The notes: generated from the sequence alone by a model not told the origin. A DNA stretch of 64,000 nt from Spirosoma arboris (GCF_009754945.1 NZ_WPIN01000019.1:92720-156719); one strand, 5' to 3'. Counted from the stretch's first letter, positions 10,123 to 18,418 are shown. Translations and numbers: made by a program.

Positions 10123-10761
10123 TTGACAAACTCGTTTGCCCGTTTCCTTTCGGTCGCCCTTCACCCGCTGCTAATGCCGACATTATTGTTCGGTGTGTTA
10201 CTATTACAGGTACCCAGTGTTATAGGCATGGATGCCTTCTCTAGTTCACTAAGGCTCAGCCTGTTGGTCTTGATTTCTGTCGGCACATTTGCAGTACCGT
10301 CTTTGTTAATTTATTATCTCTTCCGCAGCGGTTATGTCCAGAGTCTGCAACTGAACACATTAGCCGACCGCCGTTTACCCTATTTCCTCACCGCCTGCGT
10401 GTATTTATTCCTGGCCTATTTATTTACGTTCCGGATGCAGCTCGTGTCGACGGTTGCACCAGAAATTGGTATTCTGTTGGGAAGTATTGCGGTCTCTATT
10501 CTGTTAGTAGGTCTGGTTAGCTTGTCCTGGCAAATTAGCGCCCACTGTGTCGGGATTGGGGGAGTGGTGGGAATTATTGGCGGCATTATGCTTAAATTCA
10601 GTATACCCGATTTATTTTTCACACTTCTGTTGCTAGTTCTTTTAACGGGTTTGGTGGCTAGTGCCCGATTGAAACTCAATGCCCATACACCTGCTCAGAT
10701 TAGTGCCGGATTAGTGTTGGGTTTGGGGGTCAGTGCAATGACCGTGTTCTGGTTAATTTAA
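10123..10761 (+). CDS. PAP2-family-like integral membrane phosphatase
   Basis: The 212-aa protein has about six hydrophobic segments. SAHCVGIGG and LNAHTPAQISAG match the second and third catalytic motifs of PAP2 lipid phosphatases, with the two histidines retained, while the first motif is not clear. The start is TTG, which gives a natural N-terminus (MTNSFARFLSVALHPLLMP); no ATG fits better. The next gene begins 11 bp downstream. A lipid-phosphate phosphatase role is inferred. Confidence 0.65.
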   Translation: MTNSFARFLSVALHPLLMPTLLFGVLLLQVPSVIGMDAFSSSLRLSLLVLISVGTFAVPSLLIYYLFRSGYVQSLQLNTLADRRLPYFLTACVYLFLAYLFTFRMQLVSTVAPEIGILLGSIAVSILLVGLVSLSWQISAHCVGIGGVVGIIGGIMLKFSIPDLFFTLLLLVLLTGLVASARLKLNAHTPAQISAGLVLGLGVSAMTVFWLI

Positions 10762-10772
10762 TTTTTGTCTCC

Positions 10773-11570
10773 ATGTACGAAAACCTTCTTTATGACATAT
10801 CAGATTCGGTTTGCCGAATTACGCTAAACCGACCACAAGTCTATAATGCTCTTAGTCTGGGGTTGATTCGTGACATTACTGCAGCCATTGAAGCCGCTGG
10901 CACTGACGAGCAGGTACGAGTGGTCGTGATTACTGGGGCAGGCGATAAAGCCTTTTCATCAGGAGCCGATTTGAAAGAAGGATTCGCCAATGCGGCATCA
11001 TCGGATGGTCAACTCACCCTCGGCGATTCTTTACGGACTACCTACCACCCGATGATTCGGGCTATTCGTAACCTGCCTAAGCCCGTCATAGGCCGTATTA
11101 ATGGTGTGGCCGCCGGTGCAGGTTGCTCGCTCGCACTGGCCTGTGACGTGGTCATCTGTGCCGATGAAGCGTATTTCAGTCAGATTTTCGTCAACATTGG
11201 CCTGATGCCAGATGCAGGTTCAACATTTTTCCTTCCCCGGCTCATCGGCCCGCAACGGGCATTCGACCTATGCAGCACAGGTCGACGCGTGTATGGCCCT
11301 GAAGCTGCTCAACTGGGTTTAGTAAGTCGTTCTGTTTCAGCTGTCGATCTGGATACTACTGTTGGAGAAATTGTGTCCTATTATGCTACGGCCCCTACCC
11401 TCGCCATCGGTACGATGAAAAAAGTACTGAATCAATCCCTCTATTCTGATCTTGACCATCAACTGGAGCAGGAAGCTGATAGTCAGGGCCTACTGGGTCG
11501 ATCCGCCGATGCTGTTGAGGGTATTGGCGCTTTCCTAATGAAGCGAAAAGCAAATTTTTCAGGAAAATAG
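10773..11570 (+). CDS. enoyl-CoA hydratase/isomerase family protein
   Basis: The 265-aa crotonase-fold protein has the CoA-binding/oxyanion-hole segments ITGAGDKAFSSGADLKE and GRINGVAAGAGCSLALACD. An acidic residue near IGLMPDAGS is in the position of a catalytic Glu/Asp, as in PaaG-type isomerases/hydratases. Likely roles are beta-oxidation or aromatic-acid degradation; the exact reaction cannot be told. Confidence 0.85.
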   Translation: MYENLLYDISDSVCRITLNRPQVYNALSLGLIRDITAAIEAAGTDEQVRVVVITGAGDKAFSSGADLKEGFANAASSDGQLTLGDSLRTTYHPMIRAIRNLPKPVIGRINGVAAGAGCSLALACDVVICADEAYFSQIFVNIGLMPDAGSTFFLPRLIGPQRAFDLCSTGRRVYGPEAAQLGLVSRSVSAVDLDTTVGEIVSYYATAPTLAIGTMKKVLNQSLYSDLDHQLEQEADSQGLLGRSADAVEGIGAFLMKRKANFSGK

Positions 11571-11571
11571 G

Positions 11572-11602
11572 TTGACAAGGAAAATTTTTCTCCCTACTTT
11601 TG
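11572..11602 (+). promoter_or_regulatory. promoter of tRNA-Arg
   Basis: TTGACA and TACTTTTG are separated by 17 bp and lie 22 bp upstream of the tRNA. This is a near-ideal Bacteroidota promoter (-33 TTG, -7 TAnnTTTG). Confidence 0.7.
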
Positions 11603-11623
11603 CACTCCCAATCAACGGGAAAT

Positions 11624-11697
11624 GCATTCGTAGCTCAATTGGATAGAGCACCTCACTACGGATGAGGAGGTTTGGGGTTCGAATCCCTACGAGTGCA
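11624..11697 (+). tRNA. tRNA-Arg (anticodon ACG)
   Basis: Acceptor arms GCATTCG/CGAGTGC pair fully, and the anticodon arm CCTCA-CTACGGA-TGAGG gives anticodon ACG. The T-arm reads GGGG-TTCGAAT-CCCT. CCA is not encoded. Its 3' end is the integration site of the element that follows, and the integration regenerates an intact tRNA. Confidence 0.95.
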
Positions 11698-11699
11698 CT
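11681..11699 (+). repeat. left attachment repeat (attL core)
   Basis: The 19 bp GAATCCCTACGAGTGCACT spans the T-arm/acceptor end of tRNA-Arg and recurs identically at 63726-63744. It is the crossover region of integration. Confidence 0.9.
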
Positions 11700-11801
11700 G
11701 AGATACCACCAGATTAAGTCCAAAGCCCGCCAGATGAGCGGGTTTTGTTATTTTCACCCCCTATATATCTGATGCCCAACTGTCTACAATGGGGTTAAAA
11801 A

Positions 11802-11832
11802 TGGGGTGCATCTATTTTTGAGTGGGGTACAC
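11802..11832 (+). promoter_or_regulatory. putative integrase arm-type sites, left end
   Basis: Two near-identical decamers, TGGGGTGCAT (11802-11811) and TGGGGTACAC (11823-11832), lie 21 bp apart between attL and the integrase. The same motif occurs near the right border (63661-63670) and again in front of the next integrase (63845-63854), as expected of integrase arm-binding sites. Confidence 0.5.
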
Positions 11833-12014
11833 TAAAAAACACCTTCTAGACACGGGTAACATCCCGGAAGAATACGGGCGATCACCCGTATTTTAATGTA
11901 TCCATCCCTTATTCGCTAACCACTCATTGCGTTCATCGTTAACTGATTCTTTGCTAACCTTTTAGTAAGCTAATCAAGTTCATGTTAAACCAATAAGACC
12001 ATGTATCGTAAAAA

Positions 12015-13190
12015 ATGCGCGTACTCTTCAAACTGCGCCGAAACAAGAAAAACCCTCAAAGTCAGGCTACGCTGTATTGCCGAATCAAACTGGACGGCCT
12101 GCACGCCAATGATTTTTCCACCTTCATCACGGTGATGCCGGGCGACTGGGATTCGGAAGCTCAGCGGATCAAGGGTCGAACCCTTCGCACCCACGATGAT
12201 AATCTCCGACTGACCCAGATCCATTCGGACATCACGCGAATCTTTCTCCAGTTCCAGCAGGGAGATGAGATGCTATCAGCCCAGCGCCTGGCGGATCTGT
12301 TTACCGGCAAGCAGCAGAAAACTTATACCTACTGGGAGCTGGTCGATTTATTCGAAGCGCACGTTGAGGCTACCTACAAGAACAAAGGTACCCGGCGAAA
12401 TTACAAAACCCGAATCGACAACATCCGCTTATTTCTGACCGAAAACAACCTAACTAAATTGACTGCTGACCGCTTCAATCTAGGCCAGGCCGATAGCTTT
12501 GTACGTTGGATGAAAGCTCGGGGGCTCGACCACCAGTACATTGTTCGCCATACCCAGATCCTTAAAAACATTACTGAGGATGCCGTTCGAAGAGAGATTT
12601 TACCCCTGGACAAACTAGCTGCTTTTAAGCTCAAGAAAAAGGAGAAGGTTAACACAAAACACCTGACCCTGGAGGAAATCAACCGACTGGCCACCTTTGA
12701 CTGGCGACCGGAAATGCGCCGGATCGTCGATCTGTTTTTATTCTCTATTTATACCGGTTTACACTATGAAGATGCCCAGACGCTCCAGGCCGATGACCTG
12801 CGTATAGGCATTGACGGTCGGATGTGGCTCTTTAAAGAACGAGGCAAATATGCCGAATCTGAATTCTTCGTTAATGAGGCTATTCAACTTGTTCCGCTAA
12901 ACCAACCCGCGCTGGACTTGATCGAAAAATATGGCGGCGTGGAAACCTTACCCAAAATCAGCAACTCCGGGTTTAACGACTGGCTCAAGCAGATTCAGCA
13001 CATGGCCAGTATTAAAACCAATCTCACGGTCAAGATTGCCCGAAAGACCTTTACCGATGTGATGCTGAATGAACTGGGGGTTTCCGAGGAAAGTGTGGCC
13101 GCTATGCTAGGTCACAGTACCACCCGGCATGTGAAGTATTATGGGAAAGCCAGTGAACGGCGGGTGGCCAGGGAGGTTGTGTATAAATAA
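12015..13190 (+). CDS. tyrosine-type site-specific integrase (Bacteroidota phage/ICE type)
   Basis: The 391-aa protein has an arm-binding N-terminal domain (MRVLFKLRRNKKNPQSQATL), a SAM-like core-binding domain (about residues 100-200) and a catalytic domain containing ARKTF, MLGHS and the tyrosine in VKYYGKA. The box I position reads TGLHYEDAQ, with His where most families have Arg; several Bacteroidota integrases also lack this Arg. The gene directly follows attL and should integrate and excise the element at tRNA-Arg. An ATG at 12001 is in another frame; the homologous start at the right edge of the window is in frame, one A longer. Confidence 0.93.
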   Translation: MRVLFKLRRNKKNPQSQATLYCRIKLDGLHANDFSTFITVMPGDWDSEAQRIKGRTLRTHDDNLRLTQIHSDITRIFLQFQQGDEMLSAQRLADLFTGKQQKTYTYWELVDLFEAHVEATYKNKGTRRNYKTRIDNIRLFLTENNLTKLTADRFNLGQADSFVRWMKARGLDHQYIVRHTQILKNITEDAVRREILPLDKLAAFKLKKKEKVNTKHLTLEEINRLATFDWRPEMRRIVDLFLFSIYTGLHYEDAQTLQADDLRIGIDGRMWLFKERGKYAESEFFVNEAIQLVPLNQPALDLIEKYGGVETLPKISNSGFNDWLKQIQHMASIKTNLTVKIARKTFTDVMLNELGVSEESVAAMLGHSTTRHVKYYGKASERRVAREVVYK

Positions 13191-13242
13191 GAATTCTAAA
13201 GTAACCAGGCCCGGTCAAGTTGATCGGAGTTTAGAGTCCAGC

Positions 13243-13302
13243 ATACTTACAGTAGCAAAAAGCCACGACTTAGAAGCCGTGGCTTTTTGCTACTGTAAGT
13301 AT
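13243..13302. terminator. 25-bp perfect inverted repeat after the integrase
   Basis: Perfect 25-nt arms (13243-13267 and 13278-13302) flank a 10-nt loop, with an internal run of five A and five T. It sits between the integrase and a small membrane-protein gene and is probably a rho-independent terminator for the integrase. Confidence 0.7.
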
Positions 13303-13313
13303 ATATTCGAGCT

Positions 13314-13445
13314 ATGGAAAAGATAGGCCCCATTATAGCAATACTAATTGTGCTGGCAATTCTAGCTATAAGCATCCTTTTAGTTTGGTGGGAGGTACGC
13401 CAAAATGAGAAGTCCAAAAAGAAGAAAGGCAAAAAGAAAAAGTAG
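13314..13445 (+). CDS. 43-aa single-pass membrane peptide with Lys-rich tail
   Basis: The peptide begins MEKIGPIIAILIVLAILAIS, continues through a TM to VWWEV and ends in a tail of about ten lysines. This membrane segment plus basic tail is the layout of many proteins in the large operon of this element. No family is recognised and the reading frame is short, so the call rests on composition and context. Confidence 0.45.
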   Translation: MEKIGPIIAILIVLAILAISILLVWWEVRQNEKSKKKKGKKKK

Positions 13446-13557
13446 TAAGGTCAAAGCCCACCTCTCTCCCAGCGTCGGGACATATTGTTGTCAATCAAAA
13501 CGAGCGGTATTCTGGACAGCATCCCTTAAGCAACTGACAGGTAAAAGAATTAATTTT

Positions 13558-13624
13558 AATGTCCATAATACCTGTCCATTATTTAGTGTTTAGTATATTT
13601 GTAGACCAAGCGTTTTAATGGACA
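13558..13624 (+). promoter_or_regulatory. promoter with repeated TGTCCAT sites upstream of the recombinase operon
   Basis: A -7 box TATATTTG (13594-13601) is flanked by TGTCCAT at 13560-13566 and 13573-13579 and its inverted copy ATGGACA at 13618-13624. The sites may bind a repressor or be the recombinase's own binding sites (autoregulation or a res site). Confidence 0.45.
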
Positions 13625-13630
13625 CTAACA

Positions 13631-13807
13631 ATGGCACATAGACCCTTTCCTGTTTGGCTTGATGAAGTAATACGCGAACTCGGTGAATTAGATCATACCT
13701 TAGTACTCACCGTTAAAGCCAATCAGTGGCTAAAGGATGTGTGGCAATACTACCAAATTTCCCCCTCTGAAGCCGCATTGTTTTTCTTCAATGAATACGA
13801 ACAGTAA
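13631..13807 (+). CDS. 58-aa hypothetical protein upstream of serine recombinase
   Basis: The product begins MAHRPFPVWLDEVIRELGEL and ends FFFNEYEQ. Its TAA abuts the ATG of the recombinase with no gap, so the two are translationally coupled. It is short, charged and without a recognised domain; an accessory or DNA-binding role is possible. Confidence 0.55.
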   Translation: MAHRPFPVWLDEVIRELGELDHTLVLTVKANQWLKDVWQYYQISPSEAALFFFNEYEQ

Positions 13808-14380
13808 ATGAAAATCGGCTACGCCAGGGTATCCACCCTTGACCAGAATCTGGATCTCCAGTTGAACGCTCTCCAGACCGCTGGTTGTGAGAAGATCTAT
13901 CAGGAAAAAATCAGCGGGGCTTGCAAAGAACGGCCGGAGTTGGAGCAACTGCTGAAATCATTGCGGCCAGGTGACGAAGTAATGGTTTGGAAACTGGATC
14001 GATTAGGGCGCTCCCTACAGCACTTAATTGAGCTGATCAACTTGTTTTCCGATCATGGAGTAACCTTCTCCAGTCTTCAGGATAGTATCAATACCAGCAC
14101 ACCATCAGGAAAACTCATCTTTCATATTTTTTGCAGCCTGGCTGAATTCGAACGGGCGCAAATCCGGGAACGCACGATGGCCGGTTTAGCCGCGGCTAAA
14201 CTCAAAGGCAAAACGGGGGGAAAACCCAAGGGCTTAAGCGAACAGGCTCAGCAGACGGCCCGAGTAGCCGAATCACTGTATAAGGAAGGATTTGCCATTA
14301 AGTTAATTTCGGAAAAGCTGAAACTCTCCCGGCAAACGGTATATAACTATTTAGCGGAGCGGGGTGTTACGTTAAAGTAA
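13808..14380 (+). CDS. serine recombinase (resolvase/invertase, Pin-like)
   Basis: The 190-aa protein has the catalytic Ser in GYARVSTLDQNLDLQ, the motif WKLDRLGRS, and the helix-E region FERAQIRERTMAGLAAAK. A C-terminal helix-turn-helix (LISEKLKLSRQTVYNYLAERG) follows. Small serine recombinases invert or resolve DNA. The element carries a second intact copy (43.4 kb) and a broken one (54.7 kb). Confidence 0.92.
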   Translation: MKIGYARVSTLDQNLDLQLNALQTAGCEKIYQEKISGACKERPELEQLLKSLRPGDEVMVWKLDRLGRSLQHLIELINLFSDHGVTFSSLQDSINTSTPSGKLIFHIFCSLAEFERAQIRERTMAGLAAAKLKGKTGGKPKGLSEQAQQTARVAESLYKEGFAIKLISEKLKLSRQTVYNYLAERGVTLK

Positions 14381-14399
14381 ACCAGATTAGTGCATTGAA

Positions 14400-14460
14400 A
14401 GTGCTGGCGTTCGGCTATGGCTACCAGATACACCTTATCCAGCACGAGGCCCCTTACCGG
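14400..14460 (-). pseudogene. remnant of an ORF6C-like gene
   Basis: In one minus-strand frame the segment reads LVLDKVYLVAIAERQHF, closely matching the C-terminus DVIDKVYLVAQAEKLSLQ of the gene at 15.5-15.8 kb. No start or upstream portion is left, so it looks like the tail of a deleted second copy. Confidence 0.4.
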
Positions 14461-14488
14461 TGAATCGATACCCGGATATAGGCGTGAA

Positions 14489-14743
14489 TCATTTCAATAA
14501 ATAAGTCCCTAACCCTTCCAGATCACGGAAGGTTACCGGCTTCTCGCCATCCTTATATAAAACAAGCTCACTGGAATTAGATTCATTGGTTGTCACCCGG
14601 TACTGACAGCCTGTCATATCCCAGAAATACACGGTTGTTTCATCCGATCGCATATCAAAGAACTGCTTATCGGCTCTTAACAAAGGCATTTCCCTTTTAT
14701 AGAGATAGCTTTGCAGCTCTTCTTGTAAATTCTTTAGGTCCAT
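14489..14743 (-). CDS. hypothetical protein
   Basis: The 84-aa soluble protein begins MDLKNLQEELQSYLYKREMP, has an amphipathic N-terminal helix and a beta-rich middle (TTVYFWDMTGCQYRVTTN). A TTG start 11 codons upstream is possible. I do not recognise a family. It stands alone between the recombinase and the HNH region. Confidence 0.5.
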   Translation of the reverse strand: MDLKNLQEELQSYLYKREMPLLRADKQFFDMRSDETTVYFWDMTGCQYRVTTNESNSSELVLYKDGEKPVTFRDLEGLGTYLLK

Positions 14744-14934
14744 CAGGGACTGTTCAGGTAAAAGGGTATCTGTCAACCTAAAAATAGGTAAATTTTACCT
14801 GTAAAAAGGGGATAGTGCGCTACTATTTGTTGCCTAGTTAAATCTCCAACTCCATTCAGACTACGTATAAACAAAAAAAGCCAGCTACAGCGTAGCCGAC
14901 TTTTCGCGTATTCACGATTATTAATTAAAGGGCC

Positions 14935-14965
14935 TGTTCGAAACAGCCCCTTTAACGTTACGCTA
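14935..14965. terminator. hairpin, probable terminator
   Basis: TTAAAGGGCCTGTT and AACAGCCCCTTTAA form a 14-bp stem with one mismatch and a 3-nt loop in the non-coding gap between two minus-strand genes. It probably ends the HNH transcript. Confidence 0.45.
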
Positions 14966-15095
14966 GCGCTAGCTGGCTAGTAAGTTAGGTAACAATACCT
15001 TAATAATCAGTCCTTACCGGGCAGAGTTTATTGTTCGGCTAAGGCTCCGATTCGCCTGGATAAACAAAAAAACTGCCCTTGGCAATCCAACTTTC

Positions 15096-15467
15096 TCACC
15101 ACTTAGTTTTTTCCTCTAACCACTCAGTGGACGTTTTCTTAGTCCGAAAATTTACCGGATACGAATCCGTTTGTTCATGGCAGTCATGGCACAAAGTTCG
15201 CCCATTACGAATATCCCACAGGGCGAAGCACTGACGGGCTTCTTCCAGGGAAGTAATAGCATTCTCCCGAACTAGTTCGGCCAAGCTCGTTATGTGGTCA
15301 GCCTCGATCACGCGACGGCGTCCATTCCTTCTACCACATTGTTGACACTGAAAATGATCCCGGAGAAATACGCTTCGCTTCCAAACAGTATATAGGTCTA
15401 AATGGCGAATGCTTTTTACCAGGGCAGTCTGCTGACCGCCCTTAGTTACCGTGTTTGTTACCTCCAT
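15096..15467 (-). CDS. HNH endonuclease
   Basis: The 123-aa protein has a CQQC zinc knuckle, the HNH core IEADHI and a second zinc pair in NGRTLCHDCHEQTD, giving a complete HNH site. The ATG chosen is preferred over an adjacent GTG. It begins 4 bp after the preceding gene, so both are one operon. Free-standing HNH nucleases of this size occur in phages, where some assist packaging; a homing or defence role is also possible. Confidence 0.85.
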   Translation of the reverse strand: MEVTNTVTKGGQQTALVKSIRHLDLYTVWKRSVFLRDHFQCQQCGRRNGRRRVIEADHITSLAELVRENAITSLEEARQCFALWDIRNGRTLCHDCHEQTDSYPVNFRTKKTSTEWLEEKTKW

Positions 15468-15471
15468 CACT

Positions 15472-15774
15472 CTATTGAAGGCTTAGTTTTTCGGCCTGGG
15501 CTACCAGGTACACTTTATCTATCACGTCGTGACGCTCCGCTACCCTAAGTAGGGATTCGTTTTTTCTACGAGGAATGCCAGGTAGATAAATTCCATAAAA
15601 AGCCTCCAGCTTTTCATAGAGCCGCTTCCAAATCTGAGACTCTGGCTCTTCGCTCAGGCGGGCAATGGCCGCAACAAGTAGGTAAATTTGGGTGCGGTAG
15701 GTGTGACTGCTCCAGGGTTGTTGGGCAGGGCTTGCATAGTTCTCCCTACCCACGTAGCTTTGCTCTGTGGACAT
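15472..15774 (-). CDS. hypothetical protein resembling the phage ORF6C domain
   Basis: The 100-aa product from the ATG (MSTEQSYVGRENYASPAQQ) has a C-terminal half (WKRLYEKLEAFYGIYLPGIP) resembling the ORF6C domain of phage antirepressor proteins, without the usual N-terminal BRO/ANT domain. It forms an operon with the HNH nuclease. A decayed copy of its C-terminus lies at 14.4 kb. Confidence 0.55.
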   Translation of the reverse strand: MSTEQSYVGRENYASPAQQPWSSHTYRTQIYLLVAAIARLSEEPESQIWKRLYEKLEAFYGIYLPGIPRRKNESLLRVAERHDVIDKVYLVAQAEKLSLQ

Positions 15775-15889
15775 AATTAATGAACGATTAAGTGTGTTTA
15801 CATGCCCCTTCACCTGGTCTGCCAAGATTTGCGGTGTTGGGGTTTTTCTTTATTTATAACTAACTGATTATAAGTACAATATAAAAAGA

Positions 15890-15924
15890 AAAAACCGCCT
15901 TTACAAGTAGTAAAGGCGGTTTTT
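15890..15924. terminator. rho-independent terminator
   Basis: AAAAACCGCCTTTA and TAAAGGCGGTTTTT form a perfect 14-bp stem with a 7-nt loop and T/A runs on both sides, so it can act for either strand. Confidence 0.8.
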
Positions 15925-15974
15925 GAATATAAATGGTATACTGAGGCTAAGTATCTGCAAAATTGCCTCCCTCT

Positions 15975-16322
15975 CTAAGAGGCTGATGAACCTACCAAGT
16001 AGAGACTACTTTTGGCCTGGCGATTCAGCCGGTTTAGCAGCAACGTATGAGACGTTAGATTTCTTACTTGATTCAGTTGATCCGTGTCTTTGTCTAGCTT
16101 GCCTAGCTCCCGATGCATGGCATTGACTAAGCGTATTAGTTGCCTTGTTGGACATTGACCGATATAGACTCTAAAGGCCTGGCTACGTTCAGGTGTCCTA
16201 AGGCAGGTAACCAATTGAGTATAGGATTCATAAAATTCTTTAAGCGCTTGACTCCACCGCGTTACGATACGTTGAAAACGGACATTATCTGATAAACCGT
16301 TGTCCTGTATAAGAGTATTCAT
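15975..16322 (-). CDS. hypothetical alpha-helical protein
   Basis: The 115-aa protein begins MNTLIQDNGLSDNVRFQRIV and is predicted helical and basic (RLVNAMHRELGKLDKDTDQL). No domain is recognised. It is monocistronic, ending about 50 bp from the terminator on its downstream side. Confidence 0.5.
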   Translation of the reverse strand: MNTLIQDNGLSDNVRFQRIVTRWSQALKEFYESYTQLVTCLRTPERSQAFRVYIGQCPTRQLIRLVNAMHRELGKLDKDTDQLNQVRNLTSHTLLLNRLNRQAKSSLYLVGSSAS

Positions 16323-16654
16323 AGAAGTATGTGGATTATTTATGTTTGACGATGGGTATATATACGGTTACCTGCCTACTAAAAGATTTATATTTTTTGA
16401 GAAAATTTTCCTAAAAAATACAGATTTATGTTTAGAATTTGGGCCACCTATAGCGATACGACTACACAGGTAAGTAAACCCGAATAGATTTCTTATGGGT
16501 CAGAGCAGCTTACGGTTGCCTAAACACATAGGCACCTAATGCAATATGGCACTAGCCCATCAAAATACCCGTAACTGAATTTATCGTAAAAGCAGATTTA
16601 CAAATAAGTAAATTCCTATACATTTGATTTACCTTTTGCTCAATCTTGCTATTT

Positions 16655-17056
16655 ATGAAACGATTCGACGCGGCCAACCAACAGCATAAGTTTGACCCTA
16701 ATCAGGTTCTTTATTTAATTGGGGACATCAACTATTGCACGATTTACCTGCTGAATGGAAAGTCAATCTTAACCAGCCGAACCTTAAAATGGTACAGTGA
16801 ACGGTGGCCCCAGTTTATTCGTATTCACAAAGCCAACCTGGTAAATTCGGACCATATCTATAGTTGTGTCGTAGTTTCTTCCATCGTGGCCCATCTGATC
16901 ATGCGAAATGGGGCTCGTCTTCCCATTGGCAGAAGGCGAATCAGCGAAGTGGTCCAGCAATTAGGCATTGACTGGCCTAAAAAATGCGGTGCCAGTACAC
17001 ACCTGCTTAAACCGGAATACAGTTCCTTTGTGTCAGACGATGTCCGGCTTGCCTAA
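16655..17056 (+). CDS. LytTR-type DNA-binding protein
   Basis: The 133-aa protein is mostly a LytTR domain: VLYLIGDINYCTIYLLNGK, TLKWYSERWPQFIRIHKANL and ARLPIGRRRISEV match its strands and basic recognition region. No receiver domain is attached. A truncated receiver domain is found about 750 bp downstream, so an original two-component regulator may have decayed. It may regulate the element or host surface genes. Confidence 0.8.
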   Translation: MKRFDAANQQHKFDPNQVLYLIGDINYCTIYLLNGKSILTSRTLKWYSERWPQFIRIHKANLVNSDHIYSCVVVSSIVAHLIMRNGARLPIGRRRISEVVQQLGIDWPKKCGASTHLLKPEYSSFVSDDVRLA

Positions 17057-17246
17057 AGGAAACTACTCCCCTGGCTCATCACAAGCTTGGCCAGTGTATA
17101 ATAGCCTTATAGGGATCAGGGGACTGGTAAACCTGCTTTATCCTTCGGCTTTACCATTTCAGTTGTCGGTAGGGTAAGTGCGCTAATGCTTTCCAGTAGA
17201 CGCTACTCCAGGCAAAATTAGTCGTTACTAAATGTGACTTTACTGC

Positions 17247-17465
17247 TTATTTTTTGTCTATTAAAAAGAGTACACTATTCGGCTCTTCTGTAATAGCAGA
17301 CCTTGATCCATCGCCATGCTTAATTATGAATCCATCGCTATTCGTTGCCTGGTTATGAATCGTATCAATTCTACTTCTCTCGACCCTGTCAGGGCCATTA
17401 CTTGGTTTGTTGTTTTTGGTATTAGCCTGCTTCTGTTTCTGGGTGCTGTATCTTTGCTGGTTCAT
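17247..17465 (-). CDS. possible 72-aa basic hypothetical protein
   Basis: The frame from MNQQRYSTQKQKQANTK to FLIDKK is hydrophilic and Gln/Lys-rich. It is antisense to an equally weak membrane peptide. Nothing decides between them; neither may be real. Confidence 0.25.
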   Translation of the reverse strand: MNQQRYSTQKQKQANTKNNKPSNGPDRVERSRIDTIHNQATNSDGFIIKHGDGSRSAITEEPNSVLFLIDKK

Positions 17466-17471
17466 GTGTAA
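17316..17471 (+). CDS. possible 51-aa tail-anchored membrane peptide
   Basis: From its ATG the frame gives a polar N-terminus and a C-terminal TM (WFVVFGISLLLFLGAVSLLV). The layout resembles other small membrane proteins of the element, but no ribosome binding site is evident and an antisense frame competes. Confidence 0.25.
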   Translation: MLNYESIAIRCLVMNRINSTSLDPVRAITWFVVFGISLLLFLGAVSLLVHV

Positions 17472-17798
17472 ATGCCTGCCTTTACTGAGCAAATCCCCTA
17501 TAATTTTACGATTTGGCCCAGATCGTTACTGCTACACCCTGCCTGTAAGCTCGACGGGTTCGCTCTGGTCAGGCTTGGGGGCTTGGCATTACCGGGCCTG
17601 TTCCTTTTTTGTTATAGAACAACCAGATCACCGGTTTAGACCAACTGCCCAAGCCTGCCGATTTATTGAGCCCAGCTCAGATTTTACGATACGGAACTTC
17701 TCGGGCCAACTCCATTCAACATTGAACTGAAGGTTGGAACTTGTCAGGTAGAACCTAAAATGACTACCTTGTGCGCTTACCCTTGTCGAGCCGATACG

Positions 17799-17930
17799 AT
17801 GCCGAATCAATTCCGTATTCTGGTAGTGGACGATGATCCAGACCTGGTCGAGATTCTACGGCTGGCAGCCCCATCCAGTTTTCTAGAAGCCTCGTTTACT
17901 TTATTTACCCGAGCTGACTTGGTTCCCTAG
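17799..17930 (+). pseudogene. truncated response-regulator receiver domain
   Basis: The 43-aa frame MPNQFRILVVDDDPDLVEIL is the first strand and acidic pocket of a CheY-like receiver. It ends at a TAG lying inside a 34-bp perfect inverted repeat, far short of the normal 120 residues, with the phospho-acceptor Asp lost. Confidence 0.7.
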
Positions 17931-17997
17931 ATGGAATGATCTATGATCTATGGGTTACGGAATCCATAGATCATAGATCATTCCATCTAGGGAACCA
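17920..17997. terminator. 34-bp perfect inverted repeat
   Basis: The arms 17920-17953 and 17964-17997 are perfectly complementary, with a 10-nt loop. It sits just downstream of the long minus-strand operon and also truncates a receiver-domain remnant on the plus strand. Arms this long exceed a normal terminator and may mark an insertion scar or a strong bidirectional stop. Confidence 0.6.
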
Positions 17998-18003
17998 GGT
18001 GTT

Positions 18004-18369
18004 TCAATTTGTTTTGAATGGCGAACGCCTTCGGAGTCGCCGTGTGACCAGCGTAATTATCTCATCAGGCAAGCAGCCCATTTTTGTATAATAGTCCTTC
18101 CGATAAGCGGATTCTTTGGAGCGGTCAGGAGCATAGTCAAATGAGAAAGGCATGATTGTGAAGGATTTAATAAATGATAATACTTGGAGTTGATAGTATC
18201 TTACAATCGGTGTATCTGTGGTATTTGAAGTGGTCGTAACCCAGGTCAAAACCTCGTGTCCAAGGGAATTACATCGACGGTTAGCACCTTCTCCGGTCAG
18301 GACAATTTCTGCACGGTTCAGCGAACCACACTTGCTACATTTCTGATCTGGCCCTTTTGTCTGATACAT
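18004..18369 (-). CDS. hypothetical protein with zinc-ribbon-like N-terminus
   Basis: The 121-aa protein begins MYQTKGPDQKCSKCGSLN, with CSKC and a further Cys/His pair (RRCNSLGHEV) that could bind zinc, and ends in a basic tail (RRLRRRSPFKTN). It is the last gene of the long minus-strand operon. A start about 54 codons upstream would overlap the next gene entirely, so I prefer this ATG. Confidence 0.5.
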   Translation of the reverse strand: MYQTKGPDQKCSKCGSLNRAEIVLTGEGANRRCNSLGHEVLTWVTTTSNTTDTPIVRYYQLQVLSFIKSFTIMPFSFDYAPDRSKESAYRKDYYTKMGCLPDEIITLVTRRLRRRSPFKTN

Positions 18370-18418
18370 TTTTATTATTTTTACACTAAGCTTGGAATGG
18401 GAAATAAAGATAAGCCGT

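Larger units (their letters stand above)
17057..17798. other. poorly coding region
   Basis: Apart from two weak, mutually antisense small reading frames near 17.25-17.47 kb, I see no supported gene here. The stretch lies between the LytTR gene and a receiver-domain remnant and may be decayed regulator sequence. Confidence 0.4.
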
